In this document: positions 38,595-48,266 of the stretch, one piece after another
How positions within the stretch are numbered: the stretch's first letter is position 1
How the letters are laid out: every line of letters starts with the position of its first letter
NCBI GenBank assembly: GCA_944386365.1
Contig: CALXAT010000002.1
Span: 62,001 to 126,000, forward strand
Reading direction: 5' to 3'
Source: an uncultured Clostridia bacterium
GTDB taxonomy: Bacteria > Bacillota > Clostridia > TANB77 > CAG-508
DNA: 64,000 nucleotides
The notes under the pieces: generated by a model
Database searches by the model: none
The model's input: only the letters and a program-made list of their open reading frames with translations
What the model was told of the DNA's origin: nothing
Program-made: the position numbers and the translations under genes

Positions 38595-38622
38595 AAGCCC
38601 TTAAAATTCAATTTAAGAGCTT
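38595..38622 (-). terminator. Hairpin before Dit
   Basis: AAGCCCTTAAA / TTTAAGAGCTT (one wobble pair), then TTTATTTTT on the minus strand. Confidence 0.6.
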
Positions 38623-38680
38623 GTTTTAAAGACACTTCAAAAGTTATTTTTTATAACTTTTAAACTATCTTTGAATAAAT

Positions 38681-38710
38681 AAAACACACTACATTTCTGT
38701 AATGTGTTTT
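38681..38710 (-). terminator. Terminator of the inserted membrane-protein gene
   Basis: AAAACACA / TGTGTTTT with partial inner pairing; T-rich tail on the minus strand. Confidence 0.7.
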
Positions 38711-38713
38711 ATT

Positions 38714-39133
38714 TTAATTTATTTTTTTACTTCCCATTATTTCAAATTCATAATTAGGCTTAGTTATAGTGCCAGCATCTCCATAATCATATGTAGAAAA
38801 TTCTCCCTTTCCATTGCTAACTATAACTATTCCCACACTTTCTTTTTCCGTATCTTCTCCTCCGCCACTTATTAATGTTTGTTTTAAGGCTACGATGTAT
38901 ACTCCTTTTCTGTCGTTGGTAGTAACAAAACCTTTTCCTTTGTAAGTTGTAGTGTTTTGTATGCTTGTATAATCTGTTGTATCACTAGTAATAGAAAAAT
39001 CCATAATATCAAAGTCAGGTTTTATTAAAGTAGAAAACATAAATATGTATGGTATTACTAATACAATAATCGCAATATAAAACCACCAATTTTTATAAAT
39101 TGGCCTTTTTTCTTCCAAATGTGACATACTCAT
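38714..39133 (-). CDS. Membrane-anchored protein inserted in the tail operon (moron)
   Basis: 139 residues: short cytoplasmic head, one membrane helix (about 18-36), outside beta-rich domain. It lies between the tape measure and Dit genes, where siphophages have none, with its own -10 box and two terminators. It is therefore likely expressed in the lysogen and may alter the host surface. Start behind AAAAGGAGGAATG. Confidence 0.75.
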   Translation of the reverse strand: MSMSHLEEKRPIYKNWWFYIAIIVLVIPYIFMFSTLIKPDFDIMDFSITSDTTDYTSIQNTTTYKGKGFVTTNDRKGVYIVALKQTLISGGGEDTEKESVGIVIVSNGKGEFSTYDYGDAGTITKPNYEFEIMGSKKIN

Positions 39134-39159
39134 TCCTCCTTTTATTTATATATAAAAGA

Positions 39160-39204
39160 AGTATAACATAAAAGGAATGTGTTAATTTGTCGAATTTTGT
39201 CGAA
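39160..39204 (-). promoter_or_regulatory. Moron promoter with two tandem Spo0A-type boxes
   Basis: Minus strand -10 TATACT (39165-39160) without a good -35. TTCGACA is present twice on the minus strand (39194-39188 and 39204-39198), exactly 10 bases apart. TGTCGAA is the consensus Spo0A box. Confidence 0.45.
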
Positions 39205-39207
39205 AAA

Positions 39208-42200
39208 TTAAAAATATTTTCCCGCTTCCTTTTCCCAGAAATTAAAACATCTTTTCATATCTGCCTCTGTTAACGATTTTGGATTGATTTGCATATTAAA
39301 ATAGAAATTATTTCTGTTTGCAATATTATTAGCTAAACCTTTTAAATTAGCCCCTCCTGTTTTACTTAATTTTTGTATAGACATTAATTGTTTATTTTCT
39401 TTTGCAGTTAATACCCTCTCTCCTTTATGTAGTCTTGCCACATAATTATCGTAAGGTACATAATCTAAACCTGTTTTATGTCCTGGTAATGTAGAGGTAC
39501 TTGTTTTGCTTTGAGCTGCTGCAGAACTTACTCTATCTCCAAGTGAATTTGCAGCACCAATTATTTGTTTCTGCATCCAACCATTTCTTAGTCCTGTTAA
39601 TAGACCTTGTAAGAAATTCTTTCCTGTTTGTTCTCCATTTGCACTATTTTTAAGTGAAGTTGACATATCACTTCCAAGTTTTCCAGCCTCTGATTCTGCT
39701 GTTATATCATTTTCCAACGTATTAGTAATATTTTGTATTTCTTCTTCTGTATATCCACCTAATCGTAATTTATCTGCAAAAACACTTGTCATTTGCTCTG
39801 CTTTATATTTTGTAGAATTTGGCATAGTTTCATTGTTAGCTACTATGCCTGTTAATGATTGAATTTCAGCTTGTAATGTTGGATCCATTTTAGATAATGC
39901 CGTTTTATATTCCTCAAAAGATGAATTTCCTAATGTTTTCCATGCTGCAATTTCTCCTGCACTTAATATTCCAATTGTAGAAGTTCTTTCTGCTAATTCA
40001 TTTGCTAGATTTGTTAAATTTTGTTTTGCCTGCTCTTGCTGTTGTAATGCTACCTCATTTCCTGTTTCTTCATATATTTGTTTATATGTATCTAATGCCT
40101 TTCCCTGTTCTGTTATTGAACTTCTTATTGTTTCTAAAGAAGAATTTGTCCAATCCTGTGTTGTTGTTTTTACTGTATTGCTTATTTCATTATATTTTCC
40201 TTCAAGAAATAATGCATAATTTTCTTCATAGTCTTTTTTGTTCTCAGTACATTGTTTTACTGTACTTTCTGCATCCTTATAAGCATTTATTAAATTTTCT
40301 AGATTTTTTATTTCTGTACCTGTATTTAAGTAATCCTTATTATAAATATCTCCTGCTTTTTCATATTCTTCTTTCTTTTTTACTAGTTCGTCATATTTAT
40401 CTTGAGCCTCTTCTAGTGACATTCCTAAGTTGTCATGTGCTGTCTTTAAATTTTCTACGGCTTCTGCCTCTTTTTGAATTGCGTTTGTATATTTTTCCTC
40501 TTTCCCTTGCAATATAATCTCGGCTCTTTTCTTTTCAATGGTTTTATCAATTTCGTTTTGTAAATCCTTGTAACTTTGAACTATATTACCATTCATTTTA
40601 TATTCTTTGCCCAAAGCACTATTTAGTTCATTTAATATAAAAGCTACTCTAGTTTCATATCCCTCTTTGACTTTCCCATTTTCATCCACAAGTGTTGACA
40701 ATTCTTCTCTTAATCTACTAATATAATCTATTTCTGATAAATTAGCATTAACTGTCTTATCTATGCTAGCATTATATTCTTCTAATTCTGTTTTTGAATT
40801 AGCCATTTCTTCTGCAAACTTTTTGGTTTCTTGTTGTGCTTCTGTCTGTTTTACTGCTAAATATGTTAAGGCTCCTGCTGTCAAGGTAATAGCTGTTGTT
40901 GCTAAACCAACAGGACTTGTGATAGCTCCAAAAACTTTTGCTAGATTATTTACACTTTTGATAGATGATGTTGTTTTATTTGTTGCTACTCCTATTGCTT
41001 GAGAAAATATACCTATACCACTACTTACACTTCCTATTACTTTTCCTGCTGTTCCCATTGTTTTTATTAATGGTCCTGCTCCTGCTACAAATAATCCTAT
41101 TTTTACAATATTCTCTTTTTCTGCATCACTCATTCCTTCCAGTTTATCTATAAATCCTTCTGCCATATCTATTAAATCTTCTAAAACTGGTAGCATTTCT
41201 TCACCAAAGTCTGCACCTAAACTTTGTAATCTTTTTAGTTGTGTTTCTGCTTTTTTCTTTGTTGTATTGTATAGTTGATCAATGGATTTTTGCATTGAAT
41301 CGCTGCTTTTAGATATTCCATTATCCATTTTACTAAAGCTAGTAATAACTGTTGGTCCTAAATCCTCCCACATAGTACCAAATAAGTCAACACCAGCAAT
41401 ACTCTGCGAAACTTTATCATCCATTTTTCCTAATCTATTTACTACTTCTATAAAGGCCTGTTTTGCTGTTTCTCCACCGCTAGCGAATTTCTTAGCCATC
41501 GTATCTGCATTTAGTCCAATTCTTTTAAATCCATCTATTGTTGTATTACTTCCATCAATTGCTCTTATAGAAAATTCTTTTACTGCATCTCCTATTTTAT
41601 CTAAGTTAAATGCTCCACTTTCTGCTCCAGATTTAAAAATATTAAACATATCTTCAGCTGATAAACCTAACTTACCAAATTGTACAGAATATTCATTGAT
41701 ATTGTCTAGTAATTCGTTTGAAAAGTCTAATCCTTGTTTCTTTCCTTCTGCAATCAAGTTAAAAGCTTCATCTGCAGTAACATTAAGATTGTCCATCATA
41801 GCTTTTACTGCTCTGACACTTTCTGATACATCATATCCAAACAAATCTCTTAATGCTATTGCTTTTTCTGTTATATTTTGCAAATCCTGTTCATTTATAT
41901 CTTTTAATTGCATTTTTACTTGTGCCATTGAATCTGCAATATCTTCATAACCTTCACCATAGTTATTTTTATTTATATTTTCTAATACTTGTCTATATTT
42001 TTCTGTTTCCTCTTCTGCTGTATTGGTACTACTCACATATTTAGCTACTGCATCTTCTAAGTTCATAGCACTATTTGCTAATGCAGTACCGCCAGCTACT
42101 ACACCAGCTGAAACAACAGATGCTTTATTTCCAATTTCATCAATTTTTTCACTTACTTTTGTAATATTATTTCCATATTCTTGTATTTTTTTTCCTGCTT

Positions 42201-42591
42201 TTGTCCAATTAGAGTTTTGTGCATTAAATTGTTTTAATTCATCTGTTAATCCATTTAATTTATTTTGAGTATTTATTATCTCTCTTTGTAAGTTTCTATA
42301 GTTTTCTTCCGATATTTGGGTTCCTTCTGCCATCTTTCTATCAGCTTCTTCTTTTATTTTCTTAAGCTGATTTAATTTGTCTTGAGTTGCATCTATACTT
42401 TCATTTAATATCGTTTGTTTTTGCTCTAATAATTCTACATTTTTAGGGTCTAGCTTAAGTAAAGAGTTCACACCTCTTAGCTCCTTACTTAAACTAGAGG
42501 TGGTACTATTAACTTTACTTAAAGCCTTTTGTAATCCAGAGGTATCTCCTCCAATTTCTACTATAATTCCTTTAATTGTTCCACCAGCCAT
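39208..42591 (-). CDS. Tail tape measure protein
   Basis: 1127 residues. N-terminal PhageMin_Tail region (IVEIGGDTSGLQKALSKVN, coiled coil, then AVKAMMDNLNVTADEAFNLI), hydrophobic segments around residues 505-600, long coiled coil, and the C-terminal motif PGHKTGLDYVPYDNYVARLH with GERVLTAKE. It sets tail length, consistent with a long-tailed siphovirus. Confidence 0.95.
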   Translation of the reverse strand: MAGGTIKGIIVEIGGDTSGLQKALSKVNSTTSSLSKELRGVNSLLKLDPKNVELLEQKQTILNESIDATQDKLNQLKKIKEEADRKMAEGTQISEENYRNLQREIINTQNKLNGLTDELKQFNAQNSNWTKAGKKIQEYGNNITKVSEKIDEIGNKASVVSAGVVAGGTALANSAMNLEDAVAKYVSSTNTAEEETEKYRQVLENINKNNYGEGYEDIADSMAQVKMQLKDINEQDLQNITEKAIALRDLFGYDVSESVRAVKAMMDNLNVTADEAFNLIAEGKKQGLDFSNELLDNINEYSVQFGKLGLSAEDMFNIFKSGAESGAFNLDKIGDAVKEFSIRAIDGSNTTIDGFKRIGLNADTMAKKFASGGETAKQAFIEVVNRLGKMDDKVSQSIAGVDLFGTMWEDLGPTVITSFSKMDNGISKSSDSMQKSIDQLYNTTKKKAETQLKRLQSLGADFGEEMLPVLEDLIDMAEGFIDKLEGMSDAEKENIVKIGLFVAGAGPLIKTMGTAGKVIGSVSSGIGIFSQAIGVATNKTTSSIKSVNNLAKVFGAITSPVGLATTAITLTAGALTYLAVKQTEAQQETKKFAEEMANSKTELEEYNASIDKTVNANLSEIDYISRLREELSTLVDENGKVKEGYETRVAFILNELNSALGKEYKMNGNIVQSYKDLQNEIDKTIEKKRAEIILQGKEEKYTNAIQKEAEAVENLKTAHDNLGMSLEEAQDKYDELVKKKEEYEKAGDIYNKDYLNTGTEIKNLENLINAYKDAESTVKQCTENKKDYEENYALFLEGKYNEISNTVKTTTQDWTNSSLETIRSSITEQGKALDTYKQIYEETGNEVALQQQEQAKQNLTNLANELAERTSTIGILSAGEIAAWKTLGNSSFEEYKTALSKMDPTLQAEIQSLTGIVANNETMPNSTKYKAEQMTSVFADKLRLGGYTEEEIQNITNTLENDITAESEAGKLGSDMSTSLKNSANGEQTGKNFLQGLLTGLRNGWMQKQIIGAANSLGDRVSSAAAQSKTSTSTLPGHKTGLDYVPYDNYVARLHKGERVLTAKENKQLMSIQKLSKTGGANLKGLANNIANRNNFYFNMQINPKSLTEADMKRCFNFWEKEAGKYF

Positions 42592-42600
42592 ATTATCCTC

Positions 42601-43170
42601 CTATAAAGAAGCTAGTCTATCCCAATCTGCTTGTGTAGCTTCTTTAAATTTTTCTACTTTTTCTTCTTGTTTTTCCATGTAAGAAGATATAAATATTTTA
42701 ATTATGTCAATATAAGTTAATTTTCTTAAATCTTCTATAGATAAACCGTAGTCTAAGCATATTTTTAAAAATTCATGTTCTGGAAAAATATTTGTTTTTG
42801 TGCTATTGTTGGGTATTTTTTCTAGTTCTTTTACTACTTCTTCATCTATAAAGTTATCTAAAAAAATTTCTATTGTTTTATTGGTTAAATCTTCTGTTAT
42901 ATCTTTGATTTCTATATTTTCAATCCATTCTTCAAAATCTTGTATATCTTGATTTTTAGTGTATATAAGAGCGTATATTAGTCTTACTATTATTTCGTAA
43001 AATTTTGTTATATCTTCTTCTTTAGCATTATCCTCAGAAATATTCACTAACGATTTTCTTAAATACTCTAAATCTTCAAATATATTAGTTTTAAATATTC
43101 TTTTATAAAAAAGATAGGACAAAGCATTGCATTGTCCTATATAGTTTTTATTCTTTATTCTTATTTTCAT
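42601..43170 (-). CDS. Tail assembly chaperone
   Basis: 189 residues between major tail protein and tape measure. The C-terminal part (EKFKEATQADWDRLASL) is like the T part of gpG-gpT chaperones. Here it is one uninterrupted frame, without the usual programmed shift. Confidence 0.6.
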   Translation of the reverse strand: MKIRIKNKNYIGQCNALSYLFYKRIFKTNIFEDLEYLRKSLVNISEDNAKEEDITKFYEIIVRLIYALIYTKNQDIQDFEEWIENIEIKDITEDLTNKTIEIFLDNFIDEEVVKELEKIPNNSTKTNIFPEHEFLKICLDYGLSIEDLRKLTYIDIIKIFISSYMEKQEEKVEKFKEATQADWDRLASL

Positions 43171-43173
43171 AAT

Positions 43174-43755
43174 CTACACACTCACTACTGCATTTTTTTC
43201 ATAAACTTTATCAAAAAATGCATCATATACATCTTGATTTGTTTCATTTGGTTCTATATAAGCTTTTACTGCTTTATCAGTACTTCTTGGTGACATTGTT
43301 ATTGTCATCGTATCTTCTCCTGCTTCTAAGCTTTCTTCTTGAGTATTATTCTCTCTACTTGGTCTTGTAGCAGTACAATCAAAAAATACCCATCTTCTTG
43401 CTTTAGCATCACCTTTTCCTTCAAACATTAAAGCAAATCTTGCTTGTTTATCATCTGCATTTTCAAATACAGCACCATTTGTATCTTTAGTTTGTCCTAA
43501 TATTTCTGTTAAGAATTGTTCTGGTGTAATTAATAAAACTAAATCGCCTTCATATCCTTGATTTGAATTTGCTATATAATAAACAATGTTATCTGCATAT
43601 ACTTTTGTTGTTTCTCCTTGTGGATCCATATTTAGTCCTCTCGCACCTTTTACTTCAAATGGTGTTCCGTATGTAATTTCTCCATCTGTTTCTGTAATTT
43701 TTGCTACATAACATTTTTCTATACCATATAGAATTTTATTATTTGTATCTGGCAT
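43174..43755 (-). CDS. Major tail protein
   Basis: 193 residues, phage tail tube protein (phi13-like): KILYGIEKCYVAKITE start, DNIVYYIANSNQGYEGDL and GKGDAKARRWVFFDCTATRPS. It makes the tail tube. Position before the chaperone and tape measure fits. Confidence 0.88.
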   Translation of the reverse strand: MPDTNNKILYGIEKCYVAKITETDGEITYGTPFEVKGARGLNMDPQGETTKVYADNIVYYIANSNQGYEGDLVLLITPEQFLTEILGQTKDTNGAVFENADDKQARFALMFEGKGDAKARRWVFFDCTATRPSRENNTQEESLEAGEDTMTITMSPRSTDKAVKAYIEPNETNQDVYDAFFDKVYEKNAVVSV

Positions 43756-43775
43756 TTTTCATTTCCTCCTTATTT

Positions 43776-44087
43776 TTAAATTTCAAAAAAATAACTTATC
43801 TGCCAAATTTTTTCATCTGACAAATAAGTTGCTTCTGTTTTATTCCAACATACATCGTATAAAATTTTATTTTCAACTTTGTCTATTAAGTCAAAATCTA
43901 TATAATCCATAGTTAAATCCAATTGGATTCTTCCTTTTCTACTAAAGACTTTGTTGTCTGCCATAAAATTATCTGTTTCTGTTTCTAATGCTATTAAATG
44001 TGGAGGACTAACTGGCTCTTGAAAAACTCCATAAGCATATTGTATATTTTCGTTCTTGCATCTTGTCTTTAATTCTTCTAATGTCAT
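43776..44087 (-). CDS. Tail completion protein
   Basis: 103 residues, starts MTLEELKTRCKNENIQYAYG; position after the gp10-like gene and before the tail tube fits a tail terminator. Confidence 0.65.
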   Translation of the reverse strand: MTLEELKTRCKNENIQYAYGVFQEPVSPPHLIALETETDNFMADNKVFSRKGRIQLDLTMDYIDFDLIDKVENKILYDVCWNKTEATYLSDEKIWQISYFFEI

Positions 44088-44500
44088 GCTTTAGACCTCC
44101 TTTTGATTTTTCTATCTAATAAATCTGCAAATTTACTTCCATATTCTTCTTCTACTTTTCTTATATGTGGTTGTGCTTCTACCCAACCTGTTCCGTCTCT
44201 TTTGTGATGTCCAAATTCTAATAAATGTGTTAATTGATAATTAGTCTTATTCCAAATAACTTTTGTATATTTATGGCTTCCGTTTCTTGTTTTTGCTCCA
44301 TTTTTAACAGCCCAACCTTTATAATATTTTGTATTTCTTGCTATTCCACTTCTAGGGCTCGTCTGTTTCAATTTTTCTTTTGCTTCTTTTGTTACGGAAT
44401 CTGTTGTTTCTTCTACATCACTTTCTATATCTTCTACATATTCTGTCAAATATTCTTGTATAGCTTTTTGCAATTCTTCTGGTTTGATAGGTTTAGACAT
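44084..44500 (-). CDS. HK97 gp10-like head-tail protein
   Basis: 138 residues; signature TNYQLTHLLEFGHHKRDGTGWVE region with LLEFGH and AQPHIRKVEE, typical of the HK97-gp10 family. Confidence 0.85.
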   Translation of the reverse strand: MSKPIKPEELQKAIQEYLTEYVEDIESDVEETTDSVTKEAKEKLKQTSPRSGIARNTKYYKGWAVKNGAKTRNGSHKYTKVIWNKTNYQLTHLLEFGHHKRDGTGWVEAQPHIRKVEEEYGSKFADLLDRKIKRRSKA

Positions 44501-44807
44501 TCTTTATTTTCCTTTCACAAATTAGAACTATTTCATCTGCGTAAGGCTCACTAATTCGCACAATAGTATAAGTTGTTCCCATATAGATTACTTCTGTTTC
44601 ATTATTATAATTTAAAGCACTAATTCTAATTCTCAAAGTAGGTTTATAACCTGCTTGACTAGCTTCATAATATTCCTTAGCATAGATATCCTCAGTTTTT
44701 ATAATCGGAATCTCTCGCTCAACAGTCCCTATTGGTTTTTTAACACCTTTATCATCTTCTTCATAAGTAGTAGATATCAATTTGCAACTTATATCACGCA
44801 TTTTCAT
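44493..44807 (-). CDS. Head closure / head-tail adaptor protein
   Basis: 104 residues; pattern of SPP1 gp16-like adaptors, with EIPIIKTEDIYAKEYYEA and VIYMGTTYTIVRI. Overlaps both neighbours by a few bases. Confidence 0.75.
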   Translation of the reverse strand: MKMRDISCKLISTTYEEDDKGVKKPIGTVEREIPIIKTEDIYAKEYYEASQAGYKPTLRIRISALNYNNETEVIYMGTTYTIVRISEPYADEIVLICERKIKNV

Positions 44808-45093
44808 CCACCACCTTGTATTTTTTACTTAGACTTAAATTATTACATAGAAGACTATATGTTTTTTGTGCTAATTCTTTTTCTTTTATATCCACATTTC
44901 CAAAGTTACCTTTTACAAACATAACAATAGCAGATTGTACTAGACTATCTTCTATATCCTCAGAAGCATTTATCCCTTGTCTGACTAAATCTGCTATTCC
45001 AGCTTGTATTAACATTCTGATTTCTTTGTCCTTAAAAGTAGCAGTCTCTACTATACTTAGAGACTGCTTTACCATCTTTAATAGATTGTCCAT
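44794..45093 (-). CDS. Head-tail connector protein (gp6-like)
   Basis: 99 residues, all-helical, with AGIADLVRQGINASEDIEDSL; typical of gp6-type adaptors just after the capsid gene. Confidence 0.75.
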   Translation of the reverse strand: MDNLLKMVKQSLSIVETATFKDKEIRMLIQAGIADLVRQGINASEDIEDSLVQSAIVMFVKGNFGNVDIKEKELAQKTYSLLCNNLSLSKKYKVVDENA

Positions 45094-45115
45094 TTTATAT
45101 ACTCCTGTTTTTTAT

Positions 45116-46372
45116 TTAAACACTTGCTGCTGTTGCTTTTTTTACTCTTACAAATCCGTTGTATTTAGATACAGTACCACCAATTATGCAATCCGCTCTA
45201 TAAGCAATCATACCTTTTTTGAATTGATAATCTGTACTCTCTTGTACTTCTATGTCAGAAAATACTGGCATTTCATAATCAGAAAGTGAACCATAGATCA
45301 TAGTATATTTTCCAGCTGTAGTAGCTGAATCAGAAATAGAGTTACAAGCAGAGTTAATAACAAATGGTACAGCAAGTCCACCATCTTTATAAGATATTGT
45401 ACCTCTTGCTCCATTTTTTGTTATTGCATATACAAATTTTCCATCTGGAGTTTTTACTTTTGCAAATTCTTTTAAATCTGCTTTAGATAATATTAATGTT
45501 TGTGGTGCTTCTACATCTTCACTTCCTCCATATGCAAATGTAATTTCATTTAATGTATCTGCGTCTATTCCTGTAAGTTCTATATCTGCAGTTCCAGTAG
45601 ATGTAGGCATTACTTTTGTGTCTGCATTATAAATACCTTTTATTGTATTTGTTGTTCCTGCACCAACAATAGATTGTGCACCAATTTTCTTCTTGATAGA
45701 GCTATTTACTCTTTTAGCTATTAATGCTAAATAATTAGCTGCTGGTAAATTTTTAACTTCTTTTGTAACCTCTATGTAAGAAGTTATTTTTGCTCTACCT
45801 GTTTCAACATAATCTGTTTCTACATCTATGTCTTTGTATTCTCCACCTTCTGTTGTGTAGTCACCTTCTCCGTATCCTTTTTCAAAAGCTACAGAATAAG
45901 ACTCTCCACCGTTAAGTGGAATAGTATTTAACATATCTACCATTCCAGATACAGCATTGAAGCTTTCTTGGATTTCATTTTTATATTTTTTAGGTACTAA
46001 AATAGTGCCACCAGATACAGTAACACTTCTTTGTTCTCCATTGTCAAAACCAATTTTTATCGCCTTTCCTTCTTTTAAGTCTTTTGCTCTTTCTTCAATT
46101 AATTCTTTTTCGTTCACTTTTCTATCCTCCTTTTTTGGTTTTTCAATTTCTTTTGCATCTTGTAGATTTAGATTTCTTTTTTCTTGTTCTAAATCTTCAA
46201 TTGCTCCTCTCAATAGACTTCTTTCATCTACTACTTCTTTTTCTTCTCTCTTCTCTTCTGGTTCTAAATCTTCTAAAAGTTCTACTTGTTTTCTTAATTC
46301 TGCTAATTCGTTTTCATCTTTAGCTTCATTAATTTTTTTTCTTAATTCTTCTTTCTTTTCTTTTAATGTCAT
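45116..46372 (-). CDS. Major capsid protein, HK97 fold
   Basis: 418 residues. Residues 1-105 are a Glu/Lys coiled-coil scaffold (delta) domain likely removed by the protease upstream; the capsid domain starts near SGGTILVPKKYKNEI and includes NTIPLNGGESYSVAFEKG. Gene order protease-capsid-connectors is standard. Confidence 0.92.
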   Translation of the reverse strand: MTLKEKKEELRKKINEAKDENELAELRKQVELLEDLEPEEKREEKEVVDERSLLRGAIEDLEQEKRNLNLQDAKEIEKPKKEDRKVNEKELIEERAKDLKEGKAIKIGFDNGEQRSVTVSGGTILVPKKYKNEIQESFNAVSGMVDMLNTIPLNGGESYSVAFEKGYGEGDYTTEGGEYKDIDVETDYVETGRAKITSYIEVTKEVKNLPAANYLALIAKRVNSSIKKKIGAQSIVGAGTTNTIKGIYNADTKVMPTSTGTADIELTGIDADTLNEITFAYGGSEDVEAPQTLILSKADLKEFAKVKTPDGKFVYAITKNGARGTISYKDGGLAVPFVINSACNSISDSATTAGKYTMIYGSLSDYEMPVFSDIEVQESTDYQFKKGMIAYRADCIIGGTVSKYNGFVRVKKATAASV

Positions 46373-46402
46373 CTTAGTTTCCTCCTAATTTTAATTTTTA
46401 TA

Positions 46403-46480
46403 GCAGTTCTACCACCGCTTCTATAAAGACTCTATTTTGCTTCTACCAGCAAAAAAAGAAGCAGTTCTACCACCACTTCT
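46403..46480 (-). repeat. Two direct 20-base repeats upstream of the capsid gene
   Basis: GCAGTTCTACCACCGCTTCT at 46403-46422 and the same with one change (A for G) at 46461-46480. They fill the gap between protease and capsid genes. On the minus strand each would read RSGGRTA in different frames, but no intact frame joins them. Confidence 0.7.
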
Positions 46481-46490
46481 TTTATCGAGT

Positions 46491-47072
46491 TTATAAACTT
46501 AATAATAAATTTAATTTTTCTTTTTCTAGTTTTTCATATTTGTATTGTTCTTTTTCTTTTTCATAATCTTCTTTACTTCTTGCATATATTTCTGTAGTTT
46601 CGTAAGCCGGTACATCCACAACAGAAACATCAAATAATTGAGATATTTCTGTTATTCTTCTTACATCATTTTCATAATCCCATTCTTGTTTTCTAACAGA
46701 AAAAGCAAAACTCATTTTATCTAAGAGTCCTGCTTTTATCATCTTATAAATATCTCTATTTTGTGTTGTATCAATTAAATTTGCTTTTATTTTTAATCCT
46801 TTATTATCAACAGTTAATTCTAAGCTTTTGTTTCTTGTTCGTGCTAGAATTAAACAATTATCGTTGTGATTGTATTTTAATACGCAATCACTCATATTAC
46901 AGTCATTAAAAGCGTCTCTACTTATTACTTCTTTGCACCAACCTAAATCAGTTTCAGTTTCAAATACCGCTGCATAACCTTCTACTATCATATCCTTATT
47001 TTCTTCTGTGATGTCTAATGCTCTTAATTCACTAATTCTCATTTCCTTCATTGCTAGTTCCTTCTTGTCCAT
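46491..47072 (-). CDS. HK97-type prohead protease
   Basis: 193 residues. MIVEGYAAVFE start region, catalytic His in VLKYNHNDN and Ser in KMSFAFSV, then ITEISQLFDVSVVDVPAY. Cleaves the capsid delta domain. It overlaps the portal gene end by 41 bases. Confidence 0.9.
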   Translation of the reverse strand: MDKKELAMKEMRISELRALDITEENKDMIVEGYAAVFETETDLGWCKEVISRDAFNDCNMSDCVLKYNHNDNCLILARTRNKSLELTVDNKGLKIKANLIDTTQNRDIYKMIKAGLLDKMSFAFSVRKQEWDYENDVRRITEISQLFDVSVVDVPAYETTEIYARSKEDYEKEKEQYKYEKLEKEKLNLLLSL

Positions 47073-48265
47073 TATCTACACCTCCCTGATATTTGTCTGC
47101 TAAATTTGCATTTATAACATTTAATGTTTGTAATCTTTTATTTCCTTCTTCTCCTCCAATTGCTGGTAAATCTAATATTTCTCTACCCTCATCCACGGTT
47201 AATAACCCTAAACTTCCTGCTTCTTTAATTAAACTTATTTTTGTATCTGTCTTGGCATATTTGATACGATTTACTGAAAATTCTATACAATGTCCTTCTT
47301 TTATAGCTTTATCTCCAAATATTGCATTTGTAAAAGCCTGTCCCATTTGTATTGCTCGTGGTTCTAGAACACTTTCATAGAAAGCGTTCCATTCATCTGG
47401 AGTATATTTACTTTTTATGATTTCTTCTGACACCATAAAATATCCATATATATTTCCGTTTACCATTTCTAGTTGGTCTTTATTTAACAATACTGGCTCT
47501 AAATTTATTTCTTTAAAGTCCATTCTTGCATCTAGTCCAGCAATTCCTGAGGTACTTTTTAGCAAATCATTTACAAAATTATTTCGCATTTCTTGTATAT
47601 CTGTATTTTTTAGCATTGCATTAGCTGCTTTTATAATTCCTCTTAAAGACGTACTTATTTTTATTGCATTCTTTATTCCGTCATCAGCTACAGTTTGAGT
47701 CTCTATTGCACTTAATAAAGCCTCATTTGTATCTCCATAAAAGTCATGGTCTATGTAATAATCTCTTAAATGTATTATTCCACTGTATTTTATGTAATAT
47801 ATATTTCCATTCAAAAATTGAAACTTTAACCAAATTTCATTTTCGTATTCGACTAGAGTACAAAACAAGGGATTTAATGGATATAAACCTCTTAAATATC
47901 CTCTATTATCTATATCTATGTATATAAATTCATTATTTTGTGCTAACCACAATGCTACTGTTTTATATAAAAATTGATATACTGTCATAAACGGATTTGG
48001 CCTACAACTTATTATATAATTTATATCTCCATTTATTGAATTTTTTAATTGTCCATCTCTTTTATAATGCCTTGGCATCATTTTTGCACAATGTGTTGCT
48101 ATCGCATTTATACATTCTTTAGCTATGATGTTATCCTTTACATTATCAGAGATATCTGTATATGTAGCATTAAATCCGCTTAATAACTGTAATGTTTGCT
48201 CTAATATTTTTTGCTTTTTATTTCCGAAAAATCATATTAAATAAGCTTCTTTTTTCTTTTTTCAT
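47032..48265 (-). CDS. Portal protein, interrupted at a CGG codon (+1 shift needed)
   Basis: Starts ATG 48265 behind GCAGGAGGAATAAG. Thirteen codons end ATG ATT TTT, then CGG (48226-48224), AAA, TAA. Skipping the C at 48226 gives MIFGNKKQKILEQTLQL and then ECINAIATHCAKMMPRHYKR, the normal N-terminal portal sequence; total about 410 residues. Without the shift only a start at 48081 would remain, losing the conserved N-terminal region. The portal is indispensable for DNA packaging. Confidence 0.9.
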
Positions 48266-48266
48266 C

